From the NCBI RefSeq assembly GCF_035486915.1, contig NZ_DATHMR010000100.1, positions 1 through 64,000 of the forward strand: a stretch of 64,000 nucleotides of DNA, in the 5' to 3' direction. The position numbers and the translations under genes are program-made. Positions 1 through 8,425 of this stretch are shown piece after piece. Every line of letters begins with the position of its first letter. Position 1 is the first letter of the stretch. The stretch comes from Dyella_B sp035486915 (lineage in GTDB: Bacteria; Pseudomonadota; Gammaproteobacteria; Xanthomonadales; Rhodanobacteraceae). Under the pieces are notes generated by a model. It was not told where the DNA came from, did not search any database, and worked only from the letters and a program-made list of their open reading frames with translations.

Positions 1-1760
1 AGGGTGTCCTGCGCAAGCTGATGATGGAAACCGTCGACGGTGAATACCAGGCGTGCAAAGCCTTCGGCGGCGCATACACGCGCGAGCATTTCTTCGGTAA
101 GTACCCGGAGACGCGCGAGATGGTTACCAATCTGAGCGACGACGACATCTGGCGTTTGAACCGTGGCGGTCACGATCCGCACAAGGTCTATGCGGCCTAC
201 CACCAGGCGGTGAACACCAAGGGTATGCCCACCGTGATCCTCGCCAAGACGGTGAAGGGTTACGGCATGGGCGCCGCCGGCGAATCGCAGAACCCGACGC
301 ACCAGCAGAAAAAGCTGGACGACGAAGCCGTGCGCCACTTCCGCGACCGCTTCAACATTCCGGTCGCGGACGACAAGCTCAAGGACGTGCCGTACTACCA
401 CCCCGGCAAGGATTCGGCCGAAGTGCAGTACATGCTGGAACGCCGCAAGGAACTCGGCGGTTTCCTGCCGCAGCGTCGCCGTCATACCGACGTCAAGCTC
501 AAGGCACCGGATCTGGCCGGGTTCGAACAGATCACCAAGGGTACCGGCGATCGCGAAATCTCCACCACCATGGCACTCGTGCGCGGCATGAATCTGTTGC
601 TGCGTGACAAGGCCATCGGTCCGCGCGTGGTGCCGATCGTCGCTGACGAAGCGCGCACCTTCGGCATGGAGGGCATGTTCCGCCAGATCGGTATCTACGC
701 ACCGTTCGGCCAGAAATACCGCCCGCAGGATGCGGACCAGTTGCTGTACTACCGCGAAGACCAGAAGGGTCAGGTATTGCAGGAAGGCATTTCCGAAGCC
801 GGTGGCATGGCGGCATGGATGGCAGCGGCGACCAGCTACAGCATCAGCAACACACCGATGCTGCCGTTCTTCATCTACTACTCGATGTTCGGTTTCCAGC
901 GCATCGGCGATCTCGCTTGGGCCGCGGGCGACATGCGTTCGCGCGGCTTCCTGATCGGCGGTACGGCGGGTCGTACCACATTGAACGGTGAAGGCCTGCA
1001 GCACGAAGACGGTCACTCGCATCTGCTCGCCGGTTCGATCCCGAACGTGCGCGCATACGACCCGACCTTCTCCTACGAAGTAGCCGTGATCCTGCAAGAC
1101 GGCACGCGCCGCATGCTCGAAGACCAGGAGGATGTGTACTACTACCTCACGGTCATGAACGAAAACTACGCCCACCCCGACCTGCCGCAAGGTGTGGAAG
1201 AGGGCATCGTCAAGGGCATGTATCTGTTCAAGGACGGCGGTAAGGCGAAGAAGGGCGAAACGCGCGTGCAGCTGCTGGGCTCCGGCACCATTCTGCGCGA
1301 AGTGATCGCGGCGGCCGAATTGCTTGAGAAAGATTTCGGTGTCAGCGCAGACATCTGGTCCGTGCCTAGCTTCAGCGAATTGCGTCGTGACGGTTTCGAT
1401 GCCGAACGCTGGAACCGCCTGCATCCGGAAGCCGAACAGCGTGTGCCGTACGTCAGCGGCCTGCTGCAAGGTCATCAGGGTCCGGCGATTGCCGCAACGG
1501 ACTACGTGCGCGAATACGCCGACCAGATCCGCGCTTTCATGCCCGATGGCATGCGTTACACGGTGCTCGGCACCGATGGCTTTGGCCGTTCGGATACACG
1601 CGAGCACCTGCGCAACTTCTTCGAAGTGGATCGCTACTGGATCGCGCACGCCGCACTCGCCGCATTGGCGAAGGACGGCAAGGTCAATGCCAAGGATGTG
1701 GCACGTGCCATCCGCGAGTACAAACTCGATCCGGACAAGCCGAACCCGCAGTCGGTTTGA
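1..1760 (+). CDS. aceE: Pyruvate dehydrogenase E1 component, 3' part
   Basis: The reading frame is open from the left edge, so this is the C-terminal part (about 586 residues) of a protein that is near 890-900 residues in the homodimeric E1 family. E1 decarboxylates pyruvate with thiamine diphosphate and acetylates the lipoyl groups of E2. Visible family signatures are the active-site loop segment with KGYGMG followed by a conserved His near nt 300, and GEGLQHEDGHSH near nt 990-1020. A strong terminator follows directly, so aceF is not co-transcribed from here; aceF and lpdA lie about 16 kb downstream on the same strand. The start and thiamine-binding N-terminus lie outside the window. Confidence 0.97.
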   Translation, partial: GVLRKLMMETVDGEYQACKAFGGAYTREHFFGKYPETREMVTNLSDDDIWRLNRGGHDPHKVYAAYHQAVNTKGMPTVILAKTVKGYGMGAAGESQNPTHQQKKLDDEAVRHFRDRFNIPVADDKLKDVPYYHPGKDSAEVQYMLERRKELGGFLPQRRRHTDVKLKAPDLAGFEQITKGTGDREISTTMALVRGMNLLLRDKAIGPRVVPIVADEARTFGMEGMFRQIGIYAPFGQKYRPQDADQLLYYREDQKGQVLQEGISEAGGMAAWMAAATSYSISNTPMLPFFIYYSMFGFQRIGDLAWAAGDMRSRGFLIGGTAGRTTLNGEGLQHEDGHSHLLAGSIPNVRAYDPTFSYEVAVILQDGTRRMLEDQEDVYYYLTVMNENYAHPDLPQGVEEGIVKGMYLFKDGGKAKKGETRVQLLGSGTILREVIAAAELLEKDFGVSADIWSVPSFSELRRDGFDAERWNRLHPEAEQRVPYVSGLLQGHQGPAIAATDYVREYADQIRAFMPDGMRYTVLGTDGFGRSDTREHLRNFFEVDRYWIAHAALAALAKDGKVNAKDVARAIREYKLDPDKPNPQSV

Positions 1761-1770
1761 TGTCGCAAAA

Positions 1771-1801
1771 AAAAGAACCCGCCAATCGGCGGGTTTTTTT
1801 A
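1771..1801 (+). terminator. Rho-independent terminator of aceE, probably bidirectional
   Basis: An 8-bp perfect stem AACCCGCC / GGCGGGTT (1776-1783 and 1788-1795) with loop AATC is followed by a T run and preceded by an A run. Because A and T tracts flank both sides, it can also end transcription of the convergent gene that stops at 1827. Confidence 0.93.
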
Positions 1802-1826
1802 TAGCGGTTAGCTATTTACGGCGAGA

Positions 1827-2144
1827 TCAATCGTCATCATCGCTGCGAAATGCGCGGCGCAGCAGAAGGAATGCGCCAATGGTGCCCGCTACGATCGCGG
1901 CGGTGGCGACCGGATGACGATTCACATGACGGCGCAGGCGACGGTATTGATAGTTCGCCTCGTCTGCAAAATCCTCGGCCGCCTGAGAAACACGCTTGGT
2001 CGCATCGCGGCGGTTGAATTTGCTCACGGCGCGTTTACCGCGTGTCAGCAGACCATCAGCCGTGTCGGAGACACCATTGGAATAGTGCCGTACGCGGTCG
2101 CTGAGGTCGTCCAGTCGTCGTTCGATATCCGTTTGCCTGCTCAT
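1827..2144 (-). CDS. YqjD/ElaB/DUF883-like membrane-anchored protein
   Basis: A 105-residue protein with a charged, helical N-terminal part (about residues 1-75) and one C-terminal hydrophobic segment (about 80-98, rich in Ala, Ile, Leu) followed by a short acidic tail DDDD. This is the architecture of the DUF883/YqjD group, inner-membrane tail-anchored proteins reported to bind ribosomes in E. coli; membership here is inferred from layout, not from a search. I chose the ATG at 2144 because GGTGGAG lies just upstream and the sequence before it reads as noncoding. It converges on aceE. Confidence 0.75.
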   Translation of the reverse strand: MSRQTDIERRLDDLSDRVRHYSNGVSDTADGLLTRGKRAVSKFNRRDATKRVSQAAEDFADEANYQYRRLRRHVNRHPVATAAIVAGTIGAFLLLRRAFRSDDDD

Positions 2145-2223
2145 GGGAATGCTCCACCGCTGTCCAGAGGTACGACGTTGCCAGTGCGTGCGTGAGCGGG
2201 GCGTTAACCGGTGTCTGTCGCGT

Positions 2224-2898
2224 TCAGCTACCCAACAGGGTGTAGTCGCCGCCGCGTTCCAGCGCATGCTGATAGGCAGGCCGCGCGTGAATTCGCGTCA
2301 AAAATGCCTGCAAATGAGAGTGGTGACTATCCAGGCCGCCGCGTGCCGCCGCCGCCTCCAGCGGGAAACTCATCACGATATCCGCCACGCTGAAGTCACC
2401 GCCGCCGAACCATTCGGTTTTCGTCAGCTCACCCTCCAGATACGACAGATGCAGGGCGATCTGAGGGTCGACGAACCCTCGTTGCACCTTCGCTGCGATG
2501 CCTTTGGCCACAGGCCGTACAAAGAACGGTGCCGGCGCTGTTTCAACGTGACGAAATACCAGCTTCAGCAGCAGCGGCGGCATGGCTGATCCTTCCGCAT
2601 AGTGCAGCCAGTAATTGCAGCGTAATCTCTCCCGCGTGCCGGGCGAGGGAATAAACCGGCCTGCACCGTATCGGTCGGCGAGGTATTCGATGATGGCCCC
2701 CGATTCGGCCAGCGTGAGATCGCCATCGGTAATCACCGGCGATTTGCCTAATGGATGCACGGCGCGCAATTCCGGCGGCGCAAGCATGGTCTTGGGGTCG
2801 CGTTGATAGCGCTTGATCTCGTACGGCAGATTCAACTCTTCAAGCAGCCACAAAATGCGCTGCGAGCGTGAGTTGTTGAGATGGTGAACGATGATCAA
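2224..2898 (-). CDS. Glutathione S-transferase family protein
   Basis: A 224-residue protein with an N-terminal thioredoxin-like domain (about 1-80) including NSRSQRILWLLEEL and the glutathione-contact segment AESGAIIEYLADRY, followed by an all-helical C-terminal domain (about 90-215). It is expected to conjugate glutathione or act as a glutathione-dependent reductase in the cytoplasm; the substrate cannot be read from sequence. The start is TTG at 2898, supported by GAGGA seven bases upstream and by the usual GST N-terminus beginning there. It is followed on the same strand by the DUF883-like gene, about 80 bases away. Confidence 0.9.
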   Translation of the reverse strand: MIIVHHLNNSRSQRILWLLEELNLPYEIKRYQRDPKTMLAPPELRAVHPLGKSPVITDGDLTLAESGAIIEYLADRYGAGRFIPSPGTRERLRCNYWLHYAEGSAMPPLLLKLVFRHVETAPAPFFVRPVAKGIAAKVQRGFVDPQIALHLSYLEGELTKTEWFGGGDFSVADIVMSFPLEAAAARGGLDSHHSHLQAFLTRIHARPAYQHALERGGDYTLLGS

Positions 2899-2976
2899 TG
2901 CGTAATCCTCTCACGGGAAAATCAGGCGGCAGGGCTGCGACCTGCGAATCGACATTGCGTTATCGCCACTATCGAT

Positions 2977-4248
2977 CTAGATCGTTTGCGAGCTTGCTTC
3001 GTCCGGCACTGGGTCTGGTGGTATATGCAGTCGCTGCCGTCGCCGCAGCGTGGGGAACATCATCATCCACAAACCGACAACCACCAATGTTCCGATGCCA
3101 CCGACCACGGCCGAACCGACTGCGCCCAGCCACGCCGCCACCATGCCCGACTCGAACTCGCCGAGCTGGTTGGATGTATTGATGAAGATCGCGTTCACTG
3201 CGCTGACGCGGCCACGCATGGTGTCGGGTGTGTCCAATTGCACAAGCGAGCCGCGGATCACCATGCTGACCATGTCAAACGCGCCCAGCGCGAAGAGCGC
3301 GAGCAGCGATAACCAGATCACTTTCGACAACGCAAACACGAGTGTCGCCACGCCAAAACCTGCAACGCAGGCAAACATGGTCATACCCACGCGACGCTCC
3401 ATGCTGTGACGCGCAAGCCAGAACGACATCAACAGCGCGCCGACCGCAGGCGCGGCACGCAGCAAACCCAAGCCCCAGGGGCCGGTATGCAGCACGTCTT
3501 TCGCAAAGATCGGCAACAGCGCCGTCGCACCACCCAGCAACACGGCAAAAAGATCCAGCGAAATCACGCCGAGTACATCTTTGCGTTCGCGGATGAAATG
3601 CACACCCGCGAATAAGGTTTTCAGCGTAGCCGGCTCGCGCTTCGGCGGCGCCTGTTCATAGTGCAACTGAGCAACCATGGTGGCTGCAATCAGATACAAC
3701 ACCGCAGACACCGAATACACGATGCCAGGTCCTGCCACGTAGAGAAAACCGCCGAGCGCCGGGCCCATGATCATCGCTGCCTGCATCGCCGAACCATTCA
3801 CGGCCATGGCGCGCGGCAATAGTGACGGCGGAACCAGTGCGGGCACCATCGATTGCATTGAGGGCGATTCGAACGCCTTCGCCGTACTGATGGTGAAGAT
3901 CAGCAACAGAATGCCCACTTCATTGATCGCGTGCAGCAAGGTCAACGTGGCGAGCAGCACGATGGCCATCCATTCCACGATCTGGCCGATCAGCACAATG
4001 CGTCGGCGATCGAACTGATCGGCAAGATGCCCTGCTGGCAACGCCAGCAACACCGACGGGAAAAATTGCACCAGACCAATCAGGCCGAGATCGAACGCCC
4101 GACCCGTCATGGCGTAGATCTGCCAGCCAACTGCCACCGAAAGCATCTGAAAGCCGAAACTGGACGCGGTACGCGCACACCAGAACGCGACGTAGGCGCG
4201 ATGTTGAAAAAGTGAATCCGCCGAACCTGGCGTGGGAAAAGAGGACAT
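2977..4248 (-). CDS. MFS transporter, EntS/MFS_3-like exporter
   Basis: A 423-residue, highly hydrophobic protein with about 12 membrane segments. The loop between segments 2 and 3, GHLADQFDRRR, is the major facilitator signature with G, D and R residues in place. The overall pattern resembles the EntS/DUF894 (MFS_3) subgroup, several members of which export siderophores or drugs, but no substrate can be assigned. An ATG at 4248 preceded by AAGGA six bases upstream is preferred over the TTG two codons earlier. It is divergent from the LytTR regulator gene, with a shared 77-base intergenic region, which makes regulation by that protein possible. Confidence 0.88.
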   Translation of the reverse strand: MSSFPTPGSADSLFQHRAYVAFWCARTASSFGFQMLSVAVGWQIYAMTGRAFDLGLIGLVQFFPSVLLALPAGHLADQFDRRRIVLIGQIVEWMAIVLLATLTLLHAINEVGILLLIFTISTAKAFESPSMQSMVPALVPPSLLPRAMAVNGSAMQAAMIMGPALGGFLYVAGPGIVYSVSAVLYLIAATMVAQLHYEQAPPKREPATLKTLFAGVHFIRERKDVLGVISLDLFAVLLGGATALLPIFAKDVLHTGPWGLGLLRAAPAVGALLMSFWLARHSMERRVGMTMFACVAGFGVATLVFALSKVIWLSLLALFALGAFDMVSMVIRGSLVQLDTPDTMRGRVSAVNAIFINTSNQLGEFESGMVAAWLGAVGSAVVGGIGTLVVVGLWMMMFPTLRRRQRLHIPPDPVPDEASSQTI

Positions 4249-4313
4249 GTTCAATCCTTGGCGTGACGCCGCATTATGCCGTTTGGGCAGCGTGGCGGTT
4301 GAATGGGGCTGTG

Positions 4314-4326
4314 TAGAATCCGGATA
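4314..4326 (+). promoter_or_regulatory. Candidate -10 element placing the transcript start at the LytTR start codon
   Basis: TAGAAT at 4314-4319 is a good -10 hexamer, and a start seven bases downstream coincides with the A of the ATG at 4326. No Shine-Dalgarno sequence precedes that ATG. The -35 region (around 4291-4296) is weak. This suggests, without proving, a leaderless mRNA. Confidence 0.35.
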
Positions 4327-5198
4327 TGGGAATAAAGCGCCGCTTCACGTACGAAAGTTTTCAACGCTGGCGACGGCCATTCGAGCTGGGCTTCTGGCCG
4401 GCTTTCGCGGTCGTGAATACCGTGTTCAACGGCGTCATTGCGCAGATGGACCATCGCAGCCTTTCGCCCTGGGCTCCCTGGGTATGGGAGACGAGCAGCT
4501 CGATCGTGATCCTGGCTTTATTGCCGGCACTGATAGCGGCGTTGCGACGCTGGCCGATTGGCTGGGAGACCTGGCAACGCAATGTACCACGGCACTTGCT
4601 GTGCAGCTTTGTCTTCAGTCTCGTCCATGTCGAAGGCATGGTCTTGTTGCGCAAGCTTGCCTATGTCGTGCAGGGCGACCATTACGATTTCGGGAGCTGG
4701 TGGGTTCACTTCGGCTACGAATATCTCAAGGACATCCGCACATATTTCGGAATCATTGCAGGCATCAGCGTTTATCGTTTCTGGGTGATGCGCCTGCAGG
4801 GCGAAGCGCGTTTGCTTGACGAGCCGGACGTCGGACCTCCCGTGGAACCTGTAGAGCAACCCGAACGTTTTCTGGTGCGTAAGCTCGGCAAGGAATTTCT
4901 GTTGGCGGCACGCGAAATTGAATGGCTGCAGGCATCGGGCAATTACGTGAACCTGCATGTGCGCGGGCGCGACTATCCCCTGCGCGCCACCATGGCCGGT
5001 ATCGAAACGCGGCTCGATGCACAGCATTTTGTGCGCGTGCATCGCAGCTATGTCGTCAATCTGGATTTTCTGGTGGAAATCGAACCGCTGGAGACGGGCG
5101 ATGCAAGGTTACTGATGCGCGACGGCATCAAGATCCCATGCAGCCGGCGTTACCGTGCCGCATTGCGCGAGCGCTTCGGACAAACCGCTACCGCATGA
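4326..5198 (+). CDS. Membrane-bound LytTR-domain transcriptional regulator
   Basis: A 290-residue protein with about four hydrophobic segments in residues 20-150 and a C-terminal LytTR DNA-binding domain (about 183-285). LytTR signs include EIEWLQASGNYVNLH and HFVRVHRSYVVNL. There is no receiver domain, so it is not a classical two-component regulator; the membrane part probably senses or tethers. Xanthomonadales carry many such membrane LytTR proteins, generally of unknown signal. It is divergent from an MFS exporter gene. No ribosome-binding site is visible before the ATG, and a -10 hexamer lies seven bases upstream of it, so translation may be leaderless. Confidence 0.88.
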   Translation: MGIKRRFTYESFQRWRRPFELGFWPAFAVVNTVFNGVIAQMDHRSLSPWAPWVWETSSSIVILALLPALIAALRRWPIGWETWQRNVPRHLLCSFVFSLVHVEGMVLLRKLAYVVQGDHYDFGSWWVHFGYEYLKDIRTYFGIIAGISVYRFWVMRLQGEARLLDEPDVGPPVEPVEQPERFLVRKLGKEFLLAAREIEWLQASGNYVNLHVRGRDYPLRATMAGIETRLDAQHFVRVHRSYVVNLDFLVEIEPLETGDARLLMRDGIKIPCSRRYRAALRERFGQTATA

Positions 5199-5263
5199 CA
5201 TCAGCCGGACGGCTTGCGCCGTACCGTGGGTCGTTTCAAGCTAGAGGCCTTTCCTTTGCCGGT

Positions 5264-6016
5264 ATGTCGTCGATGATTCGCTCGCCTTTCCGCCGTTCCG
5301 TCACCCTCCTCGCCGCGTGCGGTTTGCTTTCGCTTGCAGCGTGCTCGCAACAGGATCAGGGCAGCTCGCAGCCAACCTCGAGTGCCAGTGCGCCAGATGC
5401 GCAGGCATCGTCACAAAACTCGCAGGTGAATGACGAGCTGCAGAGCTATCGCAAGATGCTGCAGTTGAAGAACGACGAGATGGCTTCGCAGGTAGGCGAG
5501 GACATCGTCAAACGCTTCCCCAATACCGATGCCGCCAAGGAAGTGCAGCAGACGTTGCCGGACGTCGAGCAGCGCTGGAAAGACGTCGCCGAAAAGCGCC
5601 GCCTCGCTGCGCTATGGACGTACCAGGTCGGACCGATGGAAGGCGGCACGCAGTCCACCGCAAGCCTCTTCACGACCTTCCCCTCTGGCGATAACCAGGT
5701 GCGTCTGGTCTTGCGCCGTCACACGAAGTGGGGCCAGAGCGTCTTCATGTTCGGCCCTGGCCATGGTTTTGTGTGCAAGGGCAATTGCACGATCCAGGCG
5801 GATTTCGACGGCAAGCCGCACCCACTGCGTGCCTTCCTGCCCACCACCGGCGAGCCGGCCATCTTCATCCGCGACGACAAGGGGTTCATCGATGCGATGG
5901 AGAAGACCAAGCGCATCACCATGAACGTCGAATTGCAGGACGGCGGCAAGCAGAAGCTGGTGTTCGAGGTGGGCGGTTACGATCCGAGCAAGTGGAGCGA
6001 AGTGGGTAAGAAGTAG
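5264..6016 (+). CDS. Exported lipoprotein of unknown function
   Basis: A 250-residue protein starting with Arg residues, a hydrophobic stretch and the lipobox LAAC, so it should be lipidated by signal peptidase II. Mature residues begin with a Ser/Gln/Ala-rich linker, then a helical part (DELQSYRKMLQLKNDE) and a C-terminal beta-rich region with VCKGNCTIQADF, where two Cys could form a disulfide. I do not recognise a family. The start is uncertain: ATG at 5264 or 5273; an upstream in-frame ATG at 5195 would give an improbably long n-region. It lies 65 bases after the LytTR gene on the same strand and may be co-transcribed. Confidence 0.8.
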   Translation: MSSMIRSPFRRSVTLLAACGLLSLAACSQQDQGSSQPTSSASAPDAQASSQNSQVNDELQSYRKMLQLKNDEMASQVGEDIVKRFPNTDAAKEVQQTLPDVEQRWKDVAEKRRLAALWTYQVGPMEGGTQSTASLFTTFPSGDNQVRLVLRRHTKWGQSVFMFGPGHGFVCKGNCTIQADFDGKPHPLRAFLPTTGEPAIFIRDDKGFIDAMEKTKRITMNVELQDGGKQKLVFEVGGYDPSKWSEVGKK

Positions 6017-6077
6017 CGTTGTGCACTGGTCGCGCCCTGGCGCGTTTGACTGCTTATCCGATCACGGAGAGAGTGCC

Positions 6078-6551
6078 ATGTCGAAGATGCAAGTCTTATC
6101 CGCACTATTCATGGGGATGTTGCTGGCGGCGTGTGCAAGTCAGCCTTACGACCACCGTTTGCAGCAACGCCAGCAGGCATACAACGCTGCCGCTGGCGCG
6201 CCTGTTCGCAGTTTTCGCCTGGTATTCGGATCGCAGATTTATTCCTGGGAGTCGCTCAGCGACACCCAACTGGTGGTCTACACGCTATCCAATCGCGCCT
6301 ACCTGCTGGATGTATGGCCCTGCAGCAACCTCACCGTTACCACCTCGATTGGTTTGACCAGTTTCGCCGGTACGGTGCAGACCGGCTTCGACAAGGTGCT
6401 GACGCGGCGTCCCTACATTCCGTGCGTGATCAAGCAGATTCGTCCGGTCGATCTGGCGCAATTCAAGCTGGACAGGGAAGCCCAGCGGCATGTCGACAAT
6501 ATGCCGCGTGACAACGGCAATGCGCCGGCACCGGCGTCCAGCAGCGGTTGA
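6078..6551 (+). CDS. Lipoprotein, DUF6491-like (first of two paralogues)
   Basis: A 157-residue protein with signal peptide and lipobox LLAAC. The mature part has SWESLSDTQLVVYT, a Cys in YLLDVWPCSNL and another in IPCVIKQIRPVDL. The gene at 6922 encodes a clear paralogue with the same segments and the same two Cys. The family is, as far as I recall, DUF6491, common in Xanthomonadales and of unknown role; a disulfide-stabilised periplasmic domain is my inference. The ATG at 6078 has GGAGAG upstream. Three bases after its stop the ten-cysteine protein gene starts with GTG, so the two are probably translated from one mRNA. Confidence 0.85.
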   Translation: MSKMQVLSALFMGMLLAACASQPYDHRLQQRQQAYNAAAGAPVRSFRLVFGSQIYSWESLSDTQLVVYTLSNRAYLLDVWPCSNLTVTTSIGLTSFAGTVQTGFDKVLTRRPYIPCVIKQIRPVDLAQFKLDREAQRHVDNMPRDNGNAPAPASSSG

Positions 6552-6554
6552 GCA

Positions 6555-6821
6555 GTGGGCGAGCCGGATATCTATTGTCCGCATTGCACCTGGCGTCCCC
6601 TGGGCGCCAGCCGTTGGATTTGCACGCAGCACATGGGCGGTTGCGGCACCTGCTGGAATACGTTCTGGACGGGCGGTGTGTGCCCCGGTTGCGGCTATTG
6701 CTGGGAAATCACGGCCTGTCTGGCGTGCAAGCGGTTTTCGCTGCACAAGGACTGGTATCACTGGCCTGAATCGGAAACCCAACAGCACGAGCGCGCTCGT
6801 GAAACCGGGCAACCTGTGTAG
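6555..6821 (+). CDS. Small ten-cysteine, probable zinc-binding protein
   Basis: An 88-residue protein with Cys at 8, 11, 23, 30, 33, 43, 46, 49, 55 and 58. Four CxxC pairs (8/11, 30/33, 43/46, 55/58) look like zinc ribbons or knuckles and suggest two or more bound metals. No signal peptide is visible, so it is likely cytoplasmic, unlike its neighbours. The start is GTG, three bases after the stop of the preceding lipoprotein gene. I do not recognise the family. Because it sits between two paralogous lipoprotein genes it may share their regulation; an assembly or redox role is only speculation. Confidence 0.75.
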   Translation: MGEPDIYCPHCTWRPLGASRWICTQHMGGCGTCWNTFWTGGVCPGCGYCWEITACLACKRFSLHKDWYHWPESETQQHERARETGQPV

Positions 6822-6921
6822 GGTCTGACGGTTAAAACCGGTATGAACCCCTTATGGGCCGGCTGTGCACTCCCGCGGCGCACATGCGTTATGTCGTGGC
6901 AGATGACCCGGAGTTTGTGCC

Positions 6922-7404
6922 ATGTTGAAGATGAAAGTAATCGGTGCGGTTGTCCTTGGGGCACTCCTCGCCGCCTGTTCCACCGTGCCTTCCGCACAGC
7001 GGATGCAGGCACGGCAGGCGGCCTTTAACGGGGCGGCTGGCGCCCCCGTAGCCAGTTTCCGTTACCTGGGGCCGATGTGGTCGTGGGAGCCGCTTTCCGA
7101 TTCTCAGCTGGTGGTCTACACGAACGCGAGGACTGCCTATCTGCTGGATGTGTGGGGCTGTCCCAATCTCGAGTGGACCCAGGCCATTGGCCTGACGTCG
7201 AGCATCCACGAAGTGTCGTCCAACCTCGATAAGGTCTTGACGGGTGGGCCATATGCGCCGTGCCCGATCGTGAAGATTCGGCCGATCAATCTGGTGCAGC
7301 TGAAGATCGAACAGGCCTCGCATCGCGAAGTGGACGATCAGCCGCGTGACGCCGGTGGCATCACGTCGCCCGCAAGTGGCTCACCGCCTCCGGCGGGTGG
7401 CTGA
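6922..7404 (+). CDS. Lipoprotein, DUF6491-like (second paralogue)
   Basis: A 160-residue protein with signal peptide and lipobox LLAAC. It matches the 6078 gene product through most of the mature domain: SWEPLSDSQLVVYT, YLLDVWGCPNL, a DKVLTGGPYAPCPIVKIRP segment, and a degraded Pro/Ser/Gly-rich tail. Both conserved Cys are kept. The duplication is therefore a tandem one interrupted by the ten-cysteine gene. Function is unknown. The gene has its own upstream spacer of about 100 bases, so it may have its own promoter. It converges on the ferritin-like gene, with a hairpin between them. Confidence 0.85.
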   Translation: MLKMKVIGAVVLGALLAACSTVPSAQRMQARQAAFNGAAGAPVASFRYLGPMWSWEPLSDSQLVVYTNARTAYLLDVWGCPNLEWTQAIGLTSSIHEVSSNLDKVLTGGPYAPCPIVKIRPINLVQLKIEQASHREVDDQPRDAGGITSPASGSPPPAGG

Positions 7405-7426
7405 TATCGGTCCGGATGTAACGATG

Positions 7427-7455
7427 CGCCACACATGCGCACAACGTGTGTGGCG
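7427..7455. terminator. Hairpin between convergent genes, probable bidirectional terminator
   Basis: CGCCACAC (7427-7434) pairs perfectly with GTGTGGCG (7448-7455) over a 13-base loop, and GATGC/GCATC can extend pairing outside. It lies between the stop at 7404 (+) and the stop at 7461 (-). There is no long T tract, so termination is inferred from position. Confidence 0.5.
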
Positions 7456-7460
7456 TTGCA

Positions 7461-8321
7461 TCAGTTCAAAAACAATCGTTCGCTGATTCGTGCTAGCGGT
7501 TTTTCAAGCGACTGTTGCAAGCGTGGCGGCAAGCTCAGTGGTTTGAGCAGCATCTTCACCGTCATTTCCGCAGGAATGTGCCGGCGCAGAAGCGCCTGCG
7601 CAGGACCGGCGACTTTCTGGAATTCCGCCTTGTTGTCCTTGTGGTGCGGGTAGCACTGGTTGAAGACGTGGCGCAGGGCAATGTCGCTGTCTTCGTTTCG
7701 AATCTCGTTCACGCGCCGCAGGACGGCGCGGAAAATTTTGTAACGTCCGAGGCGTTCCTGTTCGCGATAGCGCAGGAAGGCTTGGTAGAAGTGCTTGTAA
7801 TGCCGCACTTCATCGCTCTTGATGTTGTTGGTGAGTTGCTTGAGAACGGGCTCGTCGACGATGTCGTTCAAGGCGCGATAGAGGCTGGCGGTGCCGGTTT
7901 CCACCACGCAGCGTGCGGCAAGCTCCAGTCCTCGGGAGGGTTCGAGCTGTTCGTTCGTGCACAAAGCACCGTAGTCGTTCCAGAAAGCCTGAAAGCCGGC
8001 ATTCCAGTCAAACTCCGGCCAGACATGACGCACATAGCCAGCCAGCGCCCGGCCATGTTGCATCTCTTCATGCTCCCAGTGGTCGCGCAGCCAGGACTGC
8101 AGCTCCAGGTCGCCGTCGAAGTGTTCGATCAGGTTATGCGTGTAAAGGTCCGAGCCGCTTTCCACGAAGGATGCGCCGCAAAGCAGCAAGAAGAGATCTT
8201 CGTTGTGCCGGACACGAGCTACGTCGATGTCGGCGAAGTTCAGGCTTTCCAGAGTCCATGGCAGGGCAGAGGAGCTGTAGTCCACGCGGTGTTTCCTGTG
8301 CAAAAAGGCGACACGATCCAT
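7461..8321 (-). CDS. Ferritin-like diiron-domain protein
   Basis: A 286-residue, helix-rich protein with the paired motifs of a four-helix diiron carboxylate bundle: an early Glu in SFVESGSDLYTHN, EHEEMQHG (E-x-x-H type), a second Glu in VVETGTASLYRAL and DEVRHYKHFY (E-x-x-H again). These supply the four carboxylates and two histidines expected for a non-haem diiron site. It resembles the ferritin-like/acyl-ACP-desaturase-type oxygenase group rather than iron-storage ferritin. The substrate is unknown. No signal peptide is seen. The C-terminal 60 residues are basic. The universal stress gene lies upstream on the same strand, about 100 bases away. Confidence 0.75.
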   Translation of the reverse strand: MDRVAFLHRKHRVDYSSSALPWTLESLNFADIDVARVRHNEDLFLLLCGASFVESGSDLYTHNLIEHFDGDLELQSWLRDHWEHEEMQHGRALAGYVRHVWPEFDWNAGFQAFWNDYGALCTNEQLEPSRGLELAARCVVETGTASLYRALNDIVDEPVLKQLTNNIKSDEVRHYKHFYQAFLRYREQERLGRYKIFRAVLRRVNEIRNEDSDIALRHVFNQCYPHHKDNKAEFQKVAGPAQALLRRHIPAEMTVKMLLKPLSLPPRLQQSLEKPLARISERLFLN

Positions 8322-8425
8322 GACAGATCGGGGACAACAGCATAAGTGGTGAACGCTGCGGCGGATTAATGCCAGCCCACCCGGTGCAGCGCAAGGTCTT
8401 TCCGAGCCTGTCTGGCATCAGGCTC

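Noticed and set aside
4922..5263. N-terminal extension of the lipoprotein frame into the LytTR gene
   Set aside because: The frame is open but overlaps a well-supported gene; the signal peptide and lipobox fix the start near 5264-5273.
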